DNA from: an uncultured Bacilli bacterium
GTDB lineage: Bacteria; Bacillota_I; Bacilli_A; RF39; UBA660
Reading direction: 5' to 3'
Length of the DNA stretch: 5,077 bases
NCBI GenBank assembly: GCA_947623755.1
Contig: CANQHB010000068.1
Coordinates: 1 to 5,077 of the forward strand
The notes under the pieces are model-generated. The model saw nothing but the letters and a program-made list of their open reading frames with translations, did not search any database and was not told the origin of the DNA. Shown here one piece after another: positions 1-5,077 of this stretch. The position numbers were made by a program, and so were the translations under genes. Numbering within the stretch: the stretch's first letter is position 1; each line of letters starts with the position of its first letter.

Positions 1-786
1 CGGAATAATATCAAAATACAAATAACAACTAGTCTCTTTAGATAAACTAGTAACTAATAGTCCTCCGTTATCTTTATCCCATTCTGGTTCTGCTCCATTA
101 GAACATACTGATTTTTCTTTATTTATTACATACCCCGTCTGAGGTATAGTTTTTGTTTCTTCATATTCGCCATTATCATTTTCTTTATAAGCGGCTAAGA
201 TATTAATATTAGGTTTAGCTTCACTCTTATTTACAGCTAAACTACCTTCTAATTTTCCAGTAATTCCCTCATTTCCGGTATATTCTATTACAACATAATA
301 ATAAACACTTTTACCGGTTAAACTAGCATTAATAAATTCATTCTCGGCTAGGATTATTTCTTTATCATCCTTTTTTATAGTACCCTCATTAATTGGTTTT
401 CCAAGTTTTGTAATATTATCAATAACACAATCTTCTTGATTATTTTTCTTTTTACAACTAGCCTTTACTTCTACTTCTTTACTAGTTTTATACACTCTAA
501 AACTAACACTAGCATTTAAAGTGTTATCACCTTTCCATATTAAATTATAAGGCACTAACTCATTATCCGCGGTTGCTTCTACTTTAATTGTTTTAGCCTC
601 GATATGCCCTTTTAGATTATTCTTTAGCTTATAATCTAAACTGCCTGTTACTTCTATTGTTGCTTTATCTAATTTCGCTACAATCGAAGGTTCTTCTTTT
701 TTATTAAAGAAAACTCCTAATCCTAAACTTAGCCCACCACTAAGTAATAATACTAAAAGTATTATTTTTGCTTTCCTATTATTCAT
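1..786 (-). CDS. Secreted or membrane-anchored surface protein, C-terminus cut by window edge
   Basis: Reading from ATG at 786, 262 codons stay open to base 1, so only the N-terminal part is visible. The start is supported by an AGGGAGA ribosome site (791-797) about 5-6 nt upstream. Residues 1-7 are basic (MNNRKAK) and residues 8-27 form one hydrophobic helix with no lipobox cysteine, so this is a signal peptide or N-terminal anchor, not a lipoprotein. The rest is polar, Lys/Glu/Asn/Thr-rich and predicted beta-rich, as in extracellular Ig-like or camelysin/TasA-like proteins; that resemblance is loose. There are four cysteines in two pairs: C111/C120 (spacing 9) and C228/C254. The second pair sits in a segment reading PQTGY...SVC.NG...WD...C.LYFD (about 215-259), which resembles a module I associate with surface proteins of gut Mollicutes-like bacteria (recollection, not checked). 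It has its own promoter and a leader of about 127 nt. Function unknown; I am sure of the gene and of export, not of the family. Confidence 0.85.
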   Translation of the reverse strand, partial: MNNRKAKIILLVLLLSGGLSLGLGVFFNKKEEPSIVAKLDKATIEVTGSLDYKLKNNLKGHIEAKTIKVEATADNELVPYNLIWKGDNTLNASVSFRVYKTSKEVEVKASCKKKNNQEDCVIDNITKLGKPINEGTIKKDDKEIILAENEFINASLTGKSVYYYVVIEYTGNEGITGKLEGSLAVNKSEAKPNINILAAYKENDNGEYEETKTIPQTGYVINKEKSVCSNGAEPEWDKDNGGLLVTSLSKETSCYLYFDIIP

Positions 787-844
787 AATATCTCCCTTTA
801 CTTTTTACATATTACAACTATATCGAAAAATTTTCATTACCTTC

Positions 845-859
845 GACAAAACTTGTCAA
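845..859 (-). promoter_or_regulatory. Short inverted repeat with embedded TTGACA in the same leader
   Basis: GACAA (845-849) and TTGTC (853-857) form a 5-bp inverted repeat with a 3-nt spacer. On the minus strand it contains a consensus -35 hexamer, TTGACA (854-859). No good -10 lies 16-18 bp downstream; the sequence there is TGAAAA/GAAAAT. It may be a weak second promoter, a small operator, or chance in AT-rich DNA. Confidence 0.25.
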
Positions 860-884
860 AACTTTTTCTAGTTATGCTATGTCT

Positions 885-904
885 GTAATGCTAAAACGCA
901 TTAC
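885..904 (-). promoter_or_regulatory. Perfect hairpin / inverted repeat in the leader of the surface-protein gene
   Basis: GTAATGC at 885-891 and GCATTAC at 898-904 are perfect inverted complements around a 6-nt spacer. The element starts about 9 nt after the predicted transcription start of the surface-protein gene. It could be a 5' stabilising RNA hairpin or a DNA operator. It is not an intrinsic terminator, because no T-tract follows on either strand. Its function is inferred from position only. Confidence 0.5.
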
Positions 905-919
905 TTATTGTATAAAGAT

Positions 920-948
920 ATTATATAATAACATTTAACTAAATTCAA
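920..948 (-). promoter_or_regulatory. Sigma-A-type promoter for the surface-protein gene
   Basis: On the minus strand, TTGAAT (943-948) and a perfect TATAAT (920-925) are separated by exactly 17 bp. Transcription would start near 913, giving a leader of about 127 nt before the ATG at 786. The -35 begins 5 bp after the RSH stop codon, and no intrinsic terminator is visible between the two genes. Read-through from the RSH gene may therefore also contribute to expression. Confidence 0.7.
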
Positions 949-953
949 GTATT

Positions 954-2429
954 TTAATTATCAATTTTTCTAGTTCTTGTTAGTTTTAATCCTTCTCTTA
1001 TTTTTTTCTTGGCTAAAGCTGTCACTACATAATCTAAGTAATCATCTTGATATTTTTTATCTTCATCAATAATTACTTCTATCCGGTCTTCATTTTTTAA
1101 GCCATATGTAAGGGGTACTTCTATGCCATTAACAATAGCCCCGACTGCTTTATTTCCTACTTCTGTATGAATTTTATACGCAAAATCTAAAATCGTTGCC
1201 TTCTTCGGTAAAGTATAAATATTTCCATCCTTTGAATAAACATTTAATTGTTCTGCTAAAACTTCATCATATATTTGTTTTATAAATTGGTCATTATCTT
1301 TTTGATATAATGATTCTATTTCTTCTAAGGCGGTTATTAAAGCATCGCTTTTAGCTAAATCAGCTTGAATTTCTTTAATACTCTTATTAGGAAATAAATC
1401 TTTTAATACGGCAAACCCATATTTATTTAATAAAGCCATTTTCTTTGTACTAATTCGAAACTGAATATAATGTTCTTTAAAACCGGTTTTATACCCACAC
1501 ACAGTCGTATGCATACACCTATATCCATTTGGCTTTGGAGTATATAAATAATCTTTAAAATAACTACTGATATTTTGATAACACTCATGAATATGTCCTA
1601 AAGTTAAATAACAATCTTTAGCCTCGGCCACACTTACTTCATACCCAATTAAATCATGAATAGTTGCCATCTTTTGATTTTGCTTCATCTCCCGAAACAA
1701 ACTATATAAATTCTTAAATCTAATCCGAATATCATTACTTATTCCATTACTTTCTAAAAAAGTACTAACATTATCCGCGATTTCTTCAATTTCACTTTGA
1801 TATCTAATTGTATAATCATTAACCATCGCTTTACAAGATTCATAATCACTAGGATTTAAAAACTTAAACGCCAAATCTTCTAAATTTCTTTTTACTAAAT
1901 AAGCCCCGGTTCTATTAGCTAAAGGTACAAATACTTGTAAAGTCTCAATACTTTTTGCTTGTCTTTTAGCTTCACTTTTCTTTCCCTCTAAAGTCCGCAT
2001 ATTATGTAATCTATCAGCTAATTTAATTAATATTATCCGATAATCTTCCATCGATTTTCGAAGTAACAAACAAGTATTATACTGTTCTAATTCATTTTTA
2101 GTTGTAAAGTTAATATCTTTTATTTTAGTTACTCCGTCTACTAAATAAGCAACATCTTGATTAAAATATTTTGCTATTTCTTCTTTGGTAGTTTTGGTAT
2201 CTTCAATAACATCATGTAAAAAAGCCGCGGCTATACTATTTGCATCATGTAAATGCATTTCTCCAAATAAAATATATGCCACAGCTTCCGGATGGGTTAT
2301 ATACTCTTCTCCACTTTCTCGATAAACCCCTTCATGTTTTAATTTTGCATATTGATGAGCTTTAACTATTAAAGCCATCTCTTCTTTTGAAAAAACTTTT
2401 CTTGCTTCATCTATTAACATTTGATACAT
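954..2429 (-). CDS. relA/spoT: Short RSH-family (p)ppGpp hydrolase with degenerate synthetase domain (HD-RelA/SpoT-TGS, no ACT)
   Basis: A RelA/SpoT homologue, cytosolic, controlling the alarmone (p)ppGpp. Domain order: HD hydrolase (about 20-150), synthetase (about 230-350), TGS (about 395-455). All expected hydrolase residues are present: H32, H72-D73 in LHDVIEDT, E76-D77, and D139/N143 in LADRLHNMRT. The synthetase keeps the RxK (R237/K239), D259, and the K299/N301/Y303/H307 group of the guanosine-binding KPNGY...HTT segment. Compared with family Rel proteins, however, YRKM has become FREM, the conserved Arg of DLLAxRV is Glu (E264), the RFKD loop is YFKD, and the catalytic ExQIRT motif reads QFRIST, replacing its Glu with Gln. 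The TGS is normal (LDFAYKIHTEVGNKAVGA). The protein ends about 35 residues later, so the helical, zinc-finger/conserved-cysteine and ACT regions of typical 700-750-residue Rel proteins are missing. No ACT remnant lies downstream. The start ATG has a GGGGTGAT ribosome site (2435-2442) 5 nt upstream. My inference is a hydrolase-dominant enzyme. It contains no tryptophan. Confidence 0.95.
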   Translation of the reverse strand: MYQMLIDEARKVFSKEEMALIVKAHQYAKLKHEGVYRESGEEYITHPEAVAYILFGEMHLHDANSIAAAFLHDVIEDTKTTKEEIAKYFNQDVAYLVDGVTKIKDINFTTKNELEQYNTCLLLRKSMEDYRIILIKLADRLHNMRTLEGKKSEAKRQAKSIETLQVFVPLANRTGAYLVKRNLEDLAFKFLNPSDYESCKAMVNDYTIRYQSEIEEIADNVSTFLESNGISNDIRIRFKNLYSLFREMKQNQKMATIHDLIGYEVSVAEAKDCYLTLGHIHECYQNISSYFKDYLYTPKPNGYRCMHTTVCGYKTGFKEHYIQFRISTKKMALLNKYGFAVLKDLFPNKSIKEIQADLAKSDALITALEEIESLYQKDNDQFIKQIYDEVLAEQLNVYSKDGNIYTLPKKATILDFAYKIHTEVGNKAVGAIVNGIEVPLTYGLKNEDRIEVIIDEDKKYQDDYLDYVVTALAKKKIREGLKLTRTRKIDN

Positions 2430-2444
2430 TCCAAATCACCCCAC

Positions 2445-2459
2445 TATATTGGAAATATA
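2445..2459 (-). repeat. Perfect inverted repeat at the predicted RSH transcription start
   Basis: TATATT (2445-2450) and AATATA (2454-2459) flank a 3-bp spacer between the RSH -10 box and its ribosome site. It covers the predicted start point (about 2458), where a repressor could bind. The sequence is pure A/T, so chance is a real alternative. Confidence 0.3.
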
Positions 2460-2464
2460 CCGCT

Positions 2465-2493
2465 ATCATAACAAAAAAGACTTCAAATGTAAA
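2465..2493 (-). promoter_or_regulatory. Promoter for the RSH gene, embedded in the upstream terminator
   Basis: On the minus strand, TTTACA (2488-2493, 5/6 match to TTGACA) lies 17 bp from TATGAT (2465-2470, 5/6 match to TATAAT). Start would be near 2458, giving a leader of about 29 nt that contains the GGGGTGAT ribosome site. The -35 and most of the spacer lie inside the terminator hairpin of the membrane-protein gene. Confidence 0.6.
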
Positions 2494-2501
2494 GTCTTTT
2501 T
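2474..2501 (-). terminator. Intrinsic terminator of the membrane-protein gene
   Basis: AAAAAGACTT (2474-2483) and AAGTCTTTTT (2492-2501) pair perfectly around an 8-nt loop. On the minus strand the GACTT/AAGTC core is followed by a TTTTTT run, and the hairpin begins directly after the TAA stop at 2503-2505. The A- and T-tracts are symmetric, so it could act in both directions, but no plus-strand gene needs it here. Confidence 0.75.
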
Positions 2502-2502
2502 C

Positions 2503-4092
2503 TTATTTAAGTTTAATAGTATAAGATTTATTTCTAATGGTAATTATAGCTTCTACTTCCGTTGCATTTCCAATATTTTTATCTATCTTAAATACTAATT
2601 TATCACTATAATTAGCCGGATTTTCTAAAGCGACGTCTTGATAATAAGTCTTATCATTTACGACATATTTAATTCGCATAAAGTTTTCAAAGAAAGTTCT
2701 ATAAGTTCTATTAGAACCCATAAATACTGATTCATTATCTAAAGCTAAGCTATAATCCATCACCATTAATGTTTTATTAACGTCTTTTAAGATATCAATA
2801 TATATTTCTTTTAATATTCCATTTTGAGTATAAACAAATCTATTCGTAAGTTCATAATCTTTAATGGCAAATTCTGTTTTTCCTAAATCCGTTCCTTCTA
2901 AATTAATAATTGTATTTTTATTAATATTCATATTATAAATATTACTATTAATTACAATTGGTTTAAGTTTTATCTTTCTAGTTAAAGCCCCTATTCCTCC
3001 TTTACTATAATCATATCCGGAGTAAGCTTCAATCTTATAATCATTACTACTAGTATTGGCGTTTAATTCATAAGCAATAACATAATCTTCTTTACTATTT
3101 CCTTTAATTAAAGTTCCCTGATAAGGCATACCCATATCTTGGAAATAATTACCCACTGCTAAATCAGGTGATAATCTTTGTTTATTAAAAACTAATCTAA
3201 AATTATAATAATTAAGCGGGTTATCATTTCTATATCTATTCGTTAATGTTACTTGTAAAACTAAATATTTTTTATTATCTTTAATTTTATTTCCTCTATA
3301 ATCAATATCGGTAATATAAGATTTATTTACTTGCACATTTATATACCCAAAAGCGACCATCTCGCTTTGATTATATTGTTTTTGGACAATTTCTTTATTA
3401 GTATAAATTAAAGACCCTGTAACAATTATTAAAACCACAAATATTATTGAAAATATAAATTTATTTTCTTTATAATAATATTTTAACTCTCGTAAAAATC
3501 TTCTAATAGTTCTTTTAGTTTTATAAGTATCTCTTCCGACTAAAAATTCAAATTCTTCACTATCTTCACTACTAATTTGTAAGTCTTCAATATCTCCTTT
3601 AAAGTCAAACTTTCGGATATTAAAACCAATCCCTCGAATAAAAGCATAAAATATTAAGGCATACTGACTATAATGCACTACCACCGCGATATCCCGAATA
3701 ATATTAGCTAAAGTATTATCTAAGATATCCGCTTCAATACTTTGAAAAACGGTTAAACTTACAGTTAATAATACTAAAACTAAAATATAATAGATAATCC
3801 CAACACTATAATATCTCGTTGGTTTACTTTTATTCTGCAAGATAAACGCGACTACAACAAATACCGCGATTATTAGAATTACCGCTATATACATAAAAAT
3901 ATTTACGTAACTAGCCGATAAACTTCCAAGCATAATATTACCGGATATTTGATATCCATTATTTACATAATCAATAAAAAATGTTTCTATTGCTCTTGTT
4001 TTTAATACTAAATAAAGCATTGGTATTAGAAGTAATAAATGGATTATTCTAAAATGCTTAATAATAAATGCATATGGCTTTTTTAATATCAT
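2503..4092 (-). CDS. Unrecognised five-pass membrane protein with large outer beta-rich domain
   Basis: I do not recognise a named family. The start is taken as ATG at 4092 (529 residues); a GTG at 4101 in the same frame belongs to its ribosome site. Hydrophobic helices lie at about 15-31, 63-85, 95-117, 137-154 and 211-230. Basic residues before helix 1, between helices 2 and 3, and in the 155-210 loop predict N-terminus inside and C-terminus outside. That loop mixes an acidic stretch (EDLQISSEDSEEFEF) with a basic one (KTKRTIRRFLRELK). The outer part (about 231-529) looks like two beta-sandwich units: about 245-377, whose KKYLVLQVTLTN strand resembles the DUF4352/Ig-like type, and about 387-529, which ends in NKSYTIKLK. 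No catalytic motif, cysteine or tryptophan is present. It has its own promoter and terminator. A sensory or envelope-binding role is a guess. The gene is real; its function is unknown. Confidence 0.9.
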   Translation of the reverse strand: MILKKPYAFIIKHFRIIHLLLLIPMLYLVLKTRAIETFFIDYVNNGYQISGNIMLGSLSASYVNIFMYIAVILIIAVFVVVAFILQNKSKPTRYYSVGIIYYILVLVLLTVSLTVFQSIEADILDNTLANIIRDIAVVVHYSQYALIFYAFIRGIGFNIRKFDFKGDIEDLQISSEDSEEFEFLVGRDTYKTKRTIRRFLRELKYYYKENKFIFSIIFVVLIIVTGSLIYTNKEIVQKQYNQSEMVAFGYINVQVNKSYITDIDYRGNKIKDNKKYLVLQVTLTNRYRNDNPLNYYNFRLVFNKQRLSPDLAVGNYFQDMGMPYQGTLIKGNSKEDYVIAYELNANTSSNDYKIEAYSGYDYSKGGIGALTRKIKLKPIVINSNIYNMNINKNTIINLEGTDLGKTEFAIKDYELTNRFVYTQNGILKEIYIDILKDVNKTLMVMDYSLALDNESVFMGSNRTYRTFFENFMRIKYVVNDKTYYQDVALENPANYSDKLVFKIDKNIGNATEVEAIITIRNKSYTIKLK

Positions 4093-4095
4093 TTT

Positions 4096-4103
4096 AATCA
4101 CCT
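4096..4103 (-). promoter_or_regulatory. Ribosome-binding site that fixes the start of the membrane-protein gene
   Basis: On the minus strand AGGTGAT lies with its AGGTG core (4099-4103) 6 nt before ATG at 4090-4092. The longer frame begins at the GTG inside this same motif (4099-4101). The GTG is therefore part of the ribosome site and not the start codon. This shortens the protein from 532 to 529 residues. Confidence 0.85.
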
Positions 4104-4112
4104 ATCATTATA

Positions 4113-4141
4113 ATTTTAACAAACTAAAAGCTCTTTGTAAA
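4113..4141 (-). promoter_or_regulatory. Likely promoter of the membrane-protein gene
   Basis: TTTACA (4136-4141) and TAAAAT (4113-4118) are 17 bp apart on the minus strand; each matches consensus in 5 of 6 positions. The same TTTACA -35 is used for the RSH gene. Start would fall near 4106, leaving a leader of only about 14 nt, just enough for the ribosome site. A weaker alternative is TTGTAA (4216-4221) with TATATT (4194-4199), spacer 16, which would give a leader of about 95 nt and overlap the plus-strand promoter. Confidence 0.5.
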
Positions 4142-4169
4142 TTATTTCTCAAATTTTTTCAAAAAAGTG

Positions 4170-4198
4170 TTGACAAAAACCCATTTTTCATTTAATAT
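4170..4198 (+). promoter_or_regulatory. Plus-strand promoter for a small RNA
   Basis: A perfect -35 TTGACA (4170-4175) lies 17 bp from TAATAT (4193-4198, 4/6 match). It is preceded by a symmetric run, TTTTTTCAAAAAA (4154-4166), that resembles an AT-rich upstream element. The predicted start, 4204-4206, coincides with the first base of a perfect hairpin. This is the only forward-directed promoter with a matching forward terminator in the window. Confidence 0.6.
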
Positions 4199-4204
4199 AA
4201 CAAT

Positions 4205-4303
4205 CACCAATTCACTTACAAGGCGAATTGGTGCTAGTATCACACTAGTCAACCCCTTTTTATTCTTTTTGAAGCTGTCTTCAGGGGGCAGCTTCTTTTT
4301 TTT
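4205..4303 (+). ncRNA. Putative structured small RNA of about 99 nt, family not recognised
   Basis: Bounded by a forward promoter and a forward terminator, with no ATG inside and no forward gene after it, this reads as a free-standing non-coding RNA. Parts in order: hairpin 1, CACCAATTC (4205-4213) with GAATTGGTG (4225-4233), 9 perfect pairs and an 11-nt loop; hairpin 2, CTAGT (4234-4238) with ACTAG (4244-4248); an unpaired pyrimidine linker (4249-4270) containing CAACCCC then a T-rich tract; and the terminator hairpin (4271-4295) with eight T. The linker CCCCT (4253-4257) is complementary to AGGGG in the terminator loop (4283-4287), so a pseudoknot is possible. A C-rich single-stranded seed opposite Shine-Dalgarno-like sequence is typical of trans-acting Gram-positive sRNAs such as RsaE/RoxS; that is analogy, not homology. 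I see no match to SRP RNA, 6S, tmRNA, tracrRNA or a known riboswitch. Confidence 0.6.
4271..4303 (+). terminator. Strong intrinsic terminator of the plus-strand small RNA
   Basis: GAAGCTG (4271-4277) pairs with CAGCTTC (4289-4295). The stem can be extended inward by a T-G wobble and a C-G pair, and is followed by eight T (4296-4303). On the opposite strand the stem is followed by an A-rich run, so the terminator works only in the plus direction. A competing small hairpin, GAAG(4)CTTC (4271-4282), lies within its 5' half. Confidence 0.85.
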
Positions 4304-4308
4304 GTTTT

Positions 4309-4332
4309 AAAAAACTATCATTTCTGATAGTT
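4309..4332 (-). terminator. Terminator of the pyruvate:ferredoxin oxidoreductase gene
   Basis: On the minus strand AACTATCA and TGATAGTT form an 8-bp stem capped by a GAAA tetraloop (loop at 4321-4324). A run of six T (4309-4314) overlaps the end of the stem. The first two bases of the TAA stop (4331-4333) are part of the stem, so gene end and terminator overlap. Its end lies 5 bp from the end of the opposing small-RNA terminator. Confidence 0.75.
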
Positions 4333-5077
4333 ACTTTAAACTTAAATTTTTATAATAATCATATCTTTTTTGGGCATAGCAAATTTGAGCTTGTAATAAT
4401 TCTTTTGCTAACTTTTCATCCTTAATTTTTAAAGCATTATATCTAACTTCATTATTTAAAAACTCTTCATATCTTTTAAAATCTGGTTCTTTATTATCTA
4501 AATATAATTTATCTTCTATCGGATTATATCGCATAAGTAAAGTGTACCCTACTAAACTAGCTAGATTCTCTTCTTCAATAGAATGATTCATTCCAGTTTT
4601 TATTCCCTGTTCAATACATGGCGAGTAGGCAATAATTAAAGCTGGTCCATTATGTTCCATCGCTTCTTTTATAACTTTAATACTATGCATCATATTAGCC
4701 CCTAAAGAAATACTTGCAACATAACAATTAGGATAAGACATGGCAATTCTAAATAAATCTTTTTTGACAGTTCGTTTTCCTTTATTGCTAAACTCGGCGA
4801 CTTGGCCCAATTGACTGGCTTTACTTGTTTGTCCTCCAGTATTAGAATACACTTCTGTATCTAAGACTAATACTTTAATATTTTCATTAGTTGATAAAAC
4901 ATGGTCTAAGCCTCCAAAGCCTATATCATAAGCCCAACCATCACCACCAATCGCTAAAACGGTTCTTTTCGGAATATATTTAAGTAAACTTTCCAATCTT
5001 TTTGGAATTTTTTTCATGCTTAATTCTTTTTTAACTTGATTAGTTATCGTAAAATCATCCATATTATCTAAATATTT
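4331..5077 (-). CDS. nifJ: Pyruvate:ferredoxin (flavodoxin) oxidoreductase, C-terminal part
   Basis: This is the C-terminal, thiamine-diphosphate-binding domain of single-chain PFOR, which converts pyruvate and CoA to acetyl-CoA and CO2 with reduction of ferredoxin or flavodoxin in the cytosol of anaerobes. The frame is open to the window edge (248 residues, starting KYLDN), so the Met at 5062 is internal and no real start is visible. Visible-fragment landmarks: GDGWAYDIGFGGLDHVL (about 45-61), the TPP/Mg site; DTEVYSNTGGQ (about 73-83); GKRTVKKDL (about 100-108); SPCIEQG, whose Cys154 corresponds to the family cysteine that ligates the proximal [4Fe-4S] cluster; and LYLDNKEPD...FLNNEVRY near the end. 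The pyruvate-, CoA- and ferredoxin-like domains of the roughly 1170-1200-residue family lie outside the window. The protein ends at KNLSLK, without the C-terminal extension of the Desulfovibrio enzyme. All motifs look intact. A terminator overlaps its stop codon. Confidence 0.96.
   Translation of the reverse strand, partial: KYLDNMDDFTITNQVKKELSMKKIPKRLESLLKYIPKRTVLAIGGDGWAYDIGFGGLDHVLSTNENIKVLVLDTEVYSNTGGQTSKASQLGQVAEFSNKGKRTVKKDLFRIAMSYPNCYVASISLGANMMHSIKVIKEAMEHNGPALIIAYSPCIEQGIKTGMNHSIEEENLASLVGYTLLMRYNPIEDKLYLDNKEPDFKRYEEFLNNEVRYNALKIKDEKLAKELLQAQICYAQKRYDYYKNLSLK

Noticed and set aside
28..486. Several ACTAGT hexamers in the surface-protein gene as a repeat or site cluster
   Set aside because: They encode ordinary Thr-Ser or Leu-Val pairs in different contexts, with no regular spacing.
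885..904. Intrinsic terminator of the RSH gene
   Set aside because: The stem is perfect, but no T-tract follows on either strand and it lies after the next gene's promoter.
787..953. A frameshifted remnant of the RSH C-terminus (ACT domain)
   Set aside because: Only 167 bp separate the two genes, filled by a promoter and leader. No ACT-like reading frame is seen, so the short form looks genuine.
954..4092. Absence of tryptophan in both the RSH and membrane proteins as a sign of TGA recoding
   Set aside because: Both frames run uninterrupted with TGA treated as a stop, and TGG encodes Trp in the flanking genes. The absence is probably AT bias and chance.
4093..4101. GTG at 4101 as the start of the membrane protein (MIKM..., 532 residues)
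   Set aside because: This GTG is inside the AGGTGAT ribosome site, which sits 6 nt before the ATG at 4092. No other ribosome site precedes the GTG.
4205..4303. tracrRNA or CRISPR-associated RNA
   Set aside because: No CRISPR repeats or cas genes are in the window, and no repeat:anti-repeat partner is visible.
4205..4303. Riboswitch, T-box or type III toxin-antitoxin RNA
   Set aside because: No forward gene follows the terminator, there is no tandem repeat of the RNA unit, and no T-box or known aptamer consensus is recognisable.
5060..5062. ATG at 5062 as the start of the PFOR gene
   Set aside because: The frame remains open upstream to the window edge (KYLDN-M), and the visible part is only the C-terminal domain of a roughly 1170-residue protein.

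Overview
The window is AT-rich (roughly 30% GC) and almost fully coding. Every protein gene is on the minus strand, all visible stop codons are TAA, and tryptophan is TGG (two in the first gene, one in the last), so there is no sign of the TGA=Trp code of mycoplasmas. Shine-Dalgarno sites of the GGTGAT/AGGGAG type, the AT bias, and a single-chain pyruvate:ferredoxin oxidoreductase beside a Rel/SpoT homologue suggest an anaerobic, low-GC Bacillota/Mollicutes-like bacterium (the gut RF39/Bacilli type fits). This taxonomic guess is inference; no marker gene is present.

Layout in minus-strand transcription order, from high to low coordinates. 4331-5077 is the C-terminal third or less of pyruvate:ferredoxin oxidoreductase (nifJ/por); its 5' part lies outside the window, and a compact terminator contains its stop codon. 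4102-4330 is a 229-bp intergenic region that holds the only plus-strand unit: a sigma-A-like promoter, about 99 nt of structured non-coding sequence, and a strong intrinsic terminator. 2503-4092 encodes an unrecognised five-pass membrane protein with a large beta-rich outer domain, and is followed by a hairpin terminator. The promoter for the next gene is embedded in that terminator. 954-2429 is a short RSH-family (p)ppGpp enzyme whose hydrolase motifs are intact, whose synthetase motifs are eroded, and which ends after the TGS domain. 1-786 is the 5' part of a secreted or membrane-anchored surface protein, with its own promoter and a roughly 127-nt leader.

Each gene has plausible signals of its own, so this looks like a row of monocistronic units rather than one operon. 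PFOR turns pyruvate into acetyl-CoA, CO2 and reduced ferredoxin. The RSH protein would mainly remove (p)ppGpp. The two envelope proteins have no assignable role. The items most worth following up are the unclassified small RNA at 4205-4303 and the hydrolase-biased, C-terminally truncated RSH protein.
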